A stretch of 26,235 bases of DNA from Bacillota bacterium (GTDB lineage Bacteria; Bacillota; Bacilli; Paenibacillales; Paenibacillaceae): positions 1 through 26,235 of the forward strand of contig JAEZCJ010000142.1 in the NCBI GenBank assembly GCA_023433615.1, written 5' to 3'. The notes below the pieces were generated by a model. The model worked only from the letters and a program-made list of their open reading frames with translations. It did not search any database and was not told where the DNA came from. The translations under genes were made by a program, and so were the position numbers. Shown in pieces: positions 22,228 to 26,235 of this stretch (its first letter is position 1; every line of letters starts with the position of its first letter).

Positions 22228-23907
22228 TTGTCTAAAAAGAACAACCAAGAGAAGTTACTGATCTTTGCATTGGGCGGAGTCGGCGAGATCGGGAAGAACA
22301 TGTATGTCATCCAGTACGGGAATGACATCGTCGTCGTAGATTCCGGTTTGAAGTTTCCGGAGGAGGACATGCTCGGCATCGACATCGTCATCCCCGACAT
22401 CACGTATTTGACGGATAACCGCGACAAGGTTCGCGGCATCTTGATTACGCATGGACACGAAGATCACATCGGCGGCTTGCCATACGTGCTGAAGCACTTG
22501 AACGTGCCGGTATACGGCACGAAGCTGACGCTCGGATTGATCGAAGGCAAGCTGAAGGAAGCGGGCTTGCTCGGCGAGACGAAGCGGATTCTGATCAATG
22601 CGGATTCCGAAGTACAGCTCGGTTCCATCCGCGCTACCTTCTTCCGCACGAACCACAGCATTCCGGACTCGGTAGGCGTCTGCCTCGATACGCCGGAAGG
22701 CCTCGTCGTCCATACGGGCGACTTCAAGTTCGATCATACGCCGGTCAATGACCAGTATGCGGACCTGCAGCGCATGGCTGCCATCGGCAGCCGCGGCGTG
22801 CTGGCGCTGCTGTCTGACAGCACGAACGCAGAGCGTCCGGGCTTCACGCCGTCGGAGAGCAAGATCGGACAAGAATTCGAAGACATATTCCGCAAGTCTA
22901 CGCAGCGCGTCGTCGTTGCGACCTTCGCATCGAATGTGCACCGGATTCAGCAGGTCATCAATGCGGCGATGGCAACGAAGCGCAAGCTTGCCGTTGTGGG
23001 ACGCAGCATGGTGAACGTCGTCTCGATCGCTTCGGAGCTGGGCTACCTGAACATTCCGGAAGGCATGCTCATCGAGCCGGACGAAGTCGGCAAGATGGCT
23101 GCTGACCGCGTCGTAGTCCTATCCACGGGCAGCCAGGGCGAGCCGATGTCTGCCCTGACCCGCATGGCGCGCTCGACGCACCGGAAGGTTGACATTCTGC
23201 CTGGCGACACGGTCATCATTGCCGCCACGCCGATCCCGGGCAACGAGAAGTACGTCGGCCGCACGGTGGATGAGCTGTTCCGTCTCGGCGCGAACGTTAT
23301 CTACGGACCGGGCTCCGTATCCGGCGTGCACGTATCGGGCCACGGCAGCCAAGAAGAACTCAAGCTCATGCTGAACCTGATTAAACCGAAATACTTCATC
23401 CCGATTCATGGCGAATACCGCATGCTTCGCCAGCATTCGCTGCTTGCCGAGTCCGTCGGCGTTGAGCGGGAGAACATTTTCTTGCTTGATAACGGGGATA
23501 CGGTCGAAATTCAGGGCGGTGCCGCTCGCAAAGGCAACAAAGTGCAGGCCGGCAACGTACTGATCGACGGTCTTGGCGTCGGCGACGTCGGCAACATCGT
23601 CCTTCGCGATCGTAAGCTGCTCTCGCAGGACGGCATCCTGGTCGTCGTCGTAACGCTCAGCAAGCAAGACGGCGCGATCGTATCCGGACCCGACATCATC
23701 TCGCGCGGCTTCGTGTACGTCCGCGAGTCGGAAGGACTGCTCGAGGAAGCAAACCGCATCGTGACCTCGACGCTGAACAAGCTGATGAGCGACAACGTGA
23801 ACGAGTGGGCATCGCTTAAGACGAATGTCAAGGATGCCCTCGGCCGGTTCTTGTACGAGCAGACCCGCCGTCGCCCGATGATTCTGCCGATTATTATGGA
23901 AGTTTAA
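22228..23907 (+). CDS. rnjB: Ribonuclease J (rnjB position)
   Basis: RNase J is a metallo-beta-lactamase/beta-CASP ribonuclease with endonuclease and 5'-to-3' exonuclease activity in mRNA decay and rRNA maturation. The 559 residues have the metal motif THGHEDHIGG (74–83), HTGDFKFD, the beta-CASP domain with VVATFASN and STGSQGEP, HVSGHGSQEE, and the end RRPMILPIIMEV. Its place before tepA and its wording (YGTKLTLGLIEGKLKE, STNAERPG) match RNase J2. However, B. subtilis J2 has the weakened HGHDENIGG, while this one keeps all ligands like J1. TTG 22228 follows AGGAGGT by 10 nt. Confidence 0.93.
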   Translation: MSKKNNQEKLLIFALGGVGEIGKNMYVIQYGNDIVVVDSGLKFPEEDMLGIDIVIPDITYLTDNRDKVRGILITHGHEDHIGGLPYVLKHLNVPVYGTKLTLGLIEGKLKEAGLLGETKRILINADSEVQLGSIRATFFRTNHSIPDSVGVCLDTPEGLVVHTGDFKFDHTPVNDQYADLQRMAAIGSRGVLALLSDSTNAERPGFTPSESKIGQEFEDIFRKSTQRVVVATFASNVHRIQQVINAAMATKRKLAVVGRSMVNVVSIASELGYLNIPEGMLIEPDEVGKMAADRVVVLSTGSQGEPMSALTRMARSTHRKVDILPGDTVIIAATPIPGNEKYVGRTVDELFRLGANVIYGPGSVSGVHVSGHGSQEELKLMLNLIKPKYFIPIHGEYRMLRQHSLLAESVGVERENIFLLDNGDTVEIQGGAARKGNKVQAGNVLIDGLGVGDVGNIVLRDRKLLSQDGILVVVVTLSKQDGAIVSGPDIISRGFVYVRESEGLLEEANRIVTSTLNKLMSDNVNEWASLKTNVKDALGRFLYEQTRRRPMILPIIMEV

Positions 23908-23937
23908 TGCTACAACCGGAACCCATACACTTGGAAA

Positions 23938-23980
23938 CAGCCTTGCGCGTCCGCCTCGGACAATCGCAAGGCTGTTTTTT
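23938..23980 (+). terminator. rnjB terminator
   Basis: CAGCCTTGCG (23938–23947) and CGCAAGGCTG (23965–23974) form a perfect 10-bp stem followed by T6. An inner GTCCG/CGGAC hairpin with a 3-nt loop sits in its apical part. Confidence 0.92.
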
Positions 23981-24044
23981 CTGCATAAAACCGTTCGTGC
24001 ACCTCATACTATGACGAGCCCGATTATTCGAAGGAGGATGAGGA

Positions 24045-24806
24045 ATGCCGGAAGATCGTAAAATCATAATGCCGGTACCGGTACGCATGGAAGAACAGGA
24101 GCCGCAGTCTGACGAGAAGAATAAGACAAGCGGCGTCGTGCAGACCATTCAACAGTTGGGACAGACGACCACGCCGCAGACGGAGTCGAATATATTCTGC
24201 ATGACGATCATCGGCCAGATCGAGGGCCACCTTGTGCTGCCGCCGCAGAACAAGACGACCAAGTACGAGCACCTGATCCCGCAGCTCGTCGCCGCGGAGC
24301 AGAATCCGAAGATCGAAGGCATTCTCATCGTGCTCAATACGGTCGGCGGAGACGTAGAAGCGGGCCTTGCCATTGCCGAGATGATCGCTTCGCTGACCAA
24401 GCCCAAGATTACGCTTGTCCTTGGCGGCGGCCATTCGATCGGGGTCCCGATCGCCGTAGCCGGAGACAAATCGTATATTGCCGAGACGGCGACCATGACG
24501 ATTCATCCGATCCGCATGAACGGACTGGTGATCGGCGTGCCGCAGACATTCGAGTACTTGGACAAGATGCAGGAGCGGGTCGTGCGCTTCGTCACGTCGC
24601 ATTCGAATATCACCGAGGAAAGGTTCAAGGAGCTGATGTTCAAGACCGGCGAATTGACGCGCGATATCGGCACGACCGTCATCGGCCAAGACGCCGTGAA
24701 GGACGGGCTGATCGATACGATCGGAGGCATCGGCGATGCGATACGGGAGCTGAACGTGCGGATCGAAGCACGGAAGCCGTCACCGATCGGTGGTGCGCTG
24801 CAATGA
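24045..24806 (+). CDS. tepA: ClpP-like serine protease TepA
   Basis: A 253-residue ClpP-family protein, known in B. subtilis as translocation-enhancing protein TepA (YmfB) and thought to be membrane-associated. The first 45 residues are polar and variable. The ClpP fold follows with LNTVGGDVEAGLAIAEMI, the nucleophile in GGGHSIGVP (Ser131) and His154 in MTIHPIRM; an aspartate late in the domain (near QDAVKDGLID) would complete the triad. AAGGAGGATGAGGA precedes ATG 24045. Its stop overlaps the next gene by 4 nt. Its substrates are unknown; a role in degrading signal peptides or secretion leftovers has been proposed for the family. Confidence 0.93.
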   Translation: MPEDRKIIMPVPVRMEEQEPQSDEKNKTSGVVQTIQQLGQTTTPQTESNIFCMTIIGQIEGHLVLPPQNKTTKYEHLIPQLVAAEQNPKIEGILIVLNTVGGDVEAGLAIAEMIASLTKPKITLVLGGGHSIGVPIAVAGDKSYIAETATMTIHPIRMNGLVIGVPQTFEYLDKMQERVVRFVTSHSNITEERFKELMFKTGELTRDIGTTVIGQDAVKDGLIDTIGGIGDAIRELNVRIEARKPSPIGGALQ

Positions 24807-25033
24807 CGCTGCATACGATCATGCCGCTTGAGCTCGTACTAGACGGACTGTCGGCGCAGCCGGCCGGCAAGCCGCTTGTGGAAGTCCAATCCGGAGAGAT
24901 GCGTCTGCAGCTCGAACCGGTCTATCCTGGCGTAGGGCGAATCGTTCGGCTGCTCGAATGCCCGCTCCACCACTACCTGCGCCCCGAGCTGTCGCCGGGC
25001 AGCTTATTCTTCTACGGCGACGCAAAAGAATAA
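24803..25033 (+). CDS. YlzJ-like protein of unknown function
   Basis: A 76-residue protein starting inside the tepA stop (ATGA). MTLHTIMPLELVLDG at the start, RIVRLLECPLHHYL in the middle and the ending RPELSPGSLFFY fit the small YlzJ-like family always found between tepA and ftsK/spoIIIE. No signal peptide or membrane segment is seen. Translational coupling suggests a role with TepA, which is inference. Confidence 0.85.
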   Translation: MTLHTIMPLELVLDGLSAQPAGKPLVEVQSGEMRLQLEPVYPGVGRIVRLLECPLHHYLRPELSPGSLFFYGDAKE

Positions 25034-25036
25034 TTC

Positions 25037-25054
25037 GCACGCGTTCTTGCGTGC
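25037..25054 (+). terminator. Short hairpin after the ylzJ-like gene
   Basis: GCACGC (25037–25042) and GCGTGC (25049–25054) pair around GTTCTT directly after the stop codon. No T-run follows, so it is a weak terminator at best; the larger repeat hairpin begins 7 nt later. Confidence 0.35.
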
Positions 25055-25060
25055 ATTCAG

Positions 25061-25169
25061 AAAGACCGCTAGTCAGCACCGAGAAGGTTGGACGATGGTA
25101 GAAATTGAGGAGCGCAGTGTAGTCTAAGCTACATGAGCACCGGAATTTTCGCCAGCGTTCAAGATTCGA
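25061..25169 (+). repeat. Dispersed 109-nt hairpin repeat, copy 2 (after ylzJ)
   Basis: The ungapped partner of 11987–12095. The same long hairpin forms between 25083 and 25167. Tip stem: TGTAG (25118–25122) with CTACA (25129–25133). Middle: AAATT (25102–25106) with AATTT (25144–25148), shifted one base relative to copy 1. TGG (25096–25098) pairs with CCA (25152–25154). The outer TTGGACG/CGTTCAA is identical to copy 1. It begins 27 nt after the ylzJ stop and ends before the ftsK promoter, again a 3' untranslated position. Confidence 0.85.
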
Positions 25170-25217
25170 CGCCGAGTACGCTTCGAAGCTTCACATCGTG
25201 ATCACAAGCGGTTACTA

Positions 25218-25226
25218 TGGTATAAT
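25218..25226 (+). promoter_or_regulatory. Extended -10 promoter of ftsK/spoIIIE
   Basis: TGGTATAAT (25218–25226) is a complete extended -10; the -35 region GTGATC (25198–25203, 17-nt spacer) matches consensus at only three bases. The start near 25233 leaves a leader of about 14 nt, so the Shine-Dalgarno lies almost at the 5' end. Confidence 0.65.
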
Positions 25227-25246
25227 GCTATACCAAGAGGTGACCG

Positions 25247-26235
25247 ATGTTGGCTAAGCGTAAACGGAAGAAGAAATCGATCGGCGCGCAGTTGAAATAC
25301 GAGGTATACGGCATCCTGCTCATTACGGCATCCGTAATCGCGATGTCCGGAGAAGCAGCCGTCGGGCGTTCCTTGTCCAAGCTTTTCGGACTGCTGCTCG
25401 GTAAATTTTATTTTGTACTGCCGCTCGTCGGCATCTATATCGGATTGGCGGTCATGATCAAGCGCGCTTGGCCGACCGGCTGGTCTAACCGCAAGACCGG
25501 CGTCGTTATGATCATACTGGCACTCACGCTGATGAGCGCGATTTCGGAGATCGACGCCAAGCTGGGGCCAACGGGACTGCCGATCACCAGCGGGGCGATC
25601 ATGTCGCAGCTGTCCAGCGACATTCGCGGGGATCTGCTGTTCCCGACGCAGCCCGAGCAGGGCATGATGGATAAGGCGATCAGCGGCGGGTATGCAGGGG
25701 CAATTCAGTATGCGATTCTATTCGGATTATTCGGCTATTTCGGCGCCAAGTTCGTCATGATCGTCATGTTCGCGATCGCGATCATGCTGCTTACCGGTCG
25801 ATCCTACGTCGATCTGGCACGTCTATTGAAGGCGCGCGGCGGCCGCTTGGCGAAGCTCCTGCGTTACAAGTTCAGCGCACAGGGGACGAAGACTGCGGCA
25901 TCGCATGCATCTGTCTCGCCGGCCGCTAGACGGAAGGAAGAGCAAGAAGTGCCGCTCATGATTCTGGACGACGACGATGATCTCGAGGACGACGATATAC
26001 CGTTCTCGCCACCTTCCCAGGCGGAGCGCAAGAAGTCGCTGTTCTTCTCTTGGCTGACGCCTTTGCGCAAGCAAGAAGGACAGGCCTCGCAGGCGCAGCA
26101 AGGGAAAGCAATGCCGAACGATGCCGACACGGAGGACGACGGCATGCCGCCGATCGTAGGCATGGAGAATTGGCAGCAAGCGCAGCCGGTCGAGGAAGAG
26201 AAGCTGCCGTGGGAGGATTCCGCGCCGGCTAAGCC
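25247..26235 (+). CDS. ftsK: DNA translocase FtsK/SpoIIIE, N-terminal 329 residues (3' end outside window)
   Basis: FtsK/SpoIIIE pumps DNA through the division septum, including chromosome transfer into the forespore. Only the membrane anchor and linker are here, with no stop before the window edge. A basic start (MLAKRKRKKKS) is followed by hydrophobic segments at about 21–36, 54–71, 84–99 and 152–183, the last long enough for two passes. TGRS follows, then a charged linker with an acidic run at 241–250. This matches the SpoIIIE N-terminus; the ATPase motor and gamma domain would be downstream. ATG 25247 has AGAGGTGA just upstream; TTG 25250 (MAKRK) is an equally plausible start. Position after tepA–ylzJ supports the call. 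Confidence 0.93.
   Translation, partial: MLAKRKRKKKSIGAQLKYEVYGILLITASVIAMSGEAAVGRSLSKLFGLLLGKFYFVLPLVGIYIGLAVMIKRAWPTGWSNRKTGVVMIILALTLMSAISEIDAKLGPTGLPITSGAIMSQLSSDIRGDLLFPTQPEQGMMDKAISGGYAGAIQYAILFGLFGYFGAKFVMIVMFAIAIMLLTGRSYVDLARLLKARGGRLAKLLRYKFSAQGTKTAASHASVSPAARRKEEQEVPLMILDDDDDLEDDDIPFSPPSQAERKKSLFFSWLTPLRKQEGQASQAQQGKAMPNDADTEDDGMPPIVGMENWQQAQPVEEEKLPWEDSAPAK

Overview
The window is a chromosomal segment of an endospore-forming Firmicute, most likely of the Paenibacillaceae. The evidence is gene content and order matching the Bacillus subtilis polC–spoIIIE region, the dipicolinate synthase genes dpaA/dpaB, Gram-positive style Shine-Dalgarno sites with several TTG and GTG starts, and high coding G+C (60% in a 60-base polC sample). 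The species cannot be named from the sequence.

Layout. 1–2310 is the C-terminal half of polC, cut by the window edge, ending at a 15-bp hairpin. A secreted esterase (2415–3311, minus strand) is inserted before the translation/transcription operon. That operon has a good sigma-A promoter (3502–3530) and a structured leader: rimP, nusA, rnpM, rplGA, infB, rbfA, nrnA-type DHH phosphoesterase, truB, ribF (3636–11966), with several short overlaps. rpsO and pnp follow, each with a terminator. Then come a degenerate NodB-type deacetylase (ylxY-like) behind a sigma-E-like promoter, an M16 peptidase and dut, and dpaA–dpaB behind a sigma-K-like promoter. Next are dapG, dapA, an RNase J, tepA (ClpP-like), a ylzJ-like gene, and the N-terminal part of ftsK/spoIIIE running off the end.

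Working together: rimP to ribF plus rpsO and pnp serve transcription elongation, ribosome assembly, translation initiation, RNA modification and turnover, and flavin cofactor synthesis. dapG and dapA make 2,3-dihydrodipicolinate precursors, which dpaAB converts to dipicolinate for the spore core. Compared with B. subtilis order, ylxP and ymxH are absent, and asd, expected between dpaB and dapG, survives only as frameshifted scraps.

The most interesting signals are: (1) that asd remnant; (2) a 109-nt ungapped repeat found twice (11987–12095 and 25061–25169), 20–27 nt after the last stop codon of a gene block, folding into a long hairpin with compensatory base changes; (3) a third site with only the first 20 nt of that repeat, 21 nt after the dapG stop, leading into a dapA leader with competing helices. 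No tRNA, rRNA, CRISPR array, insertion sequence or prophage gene was seen.
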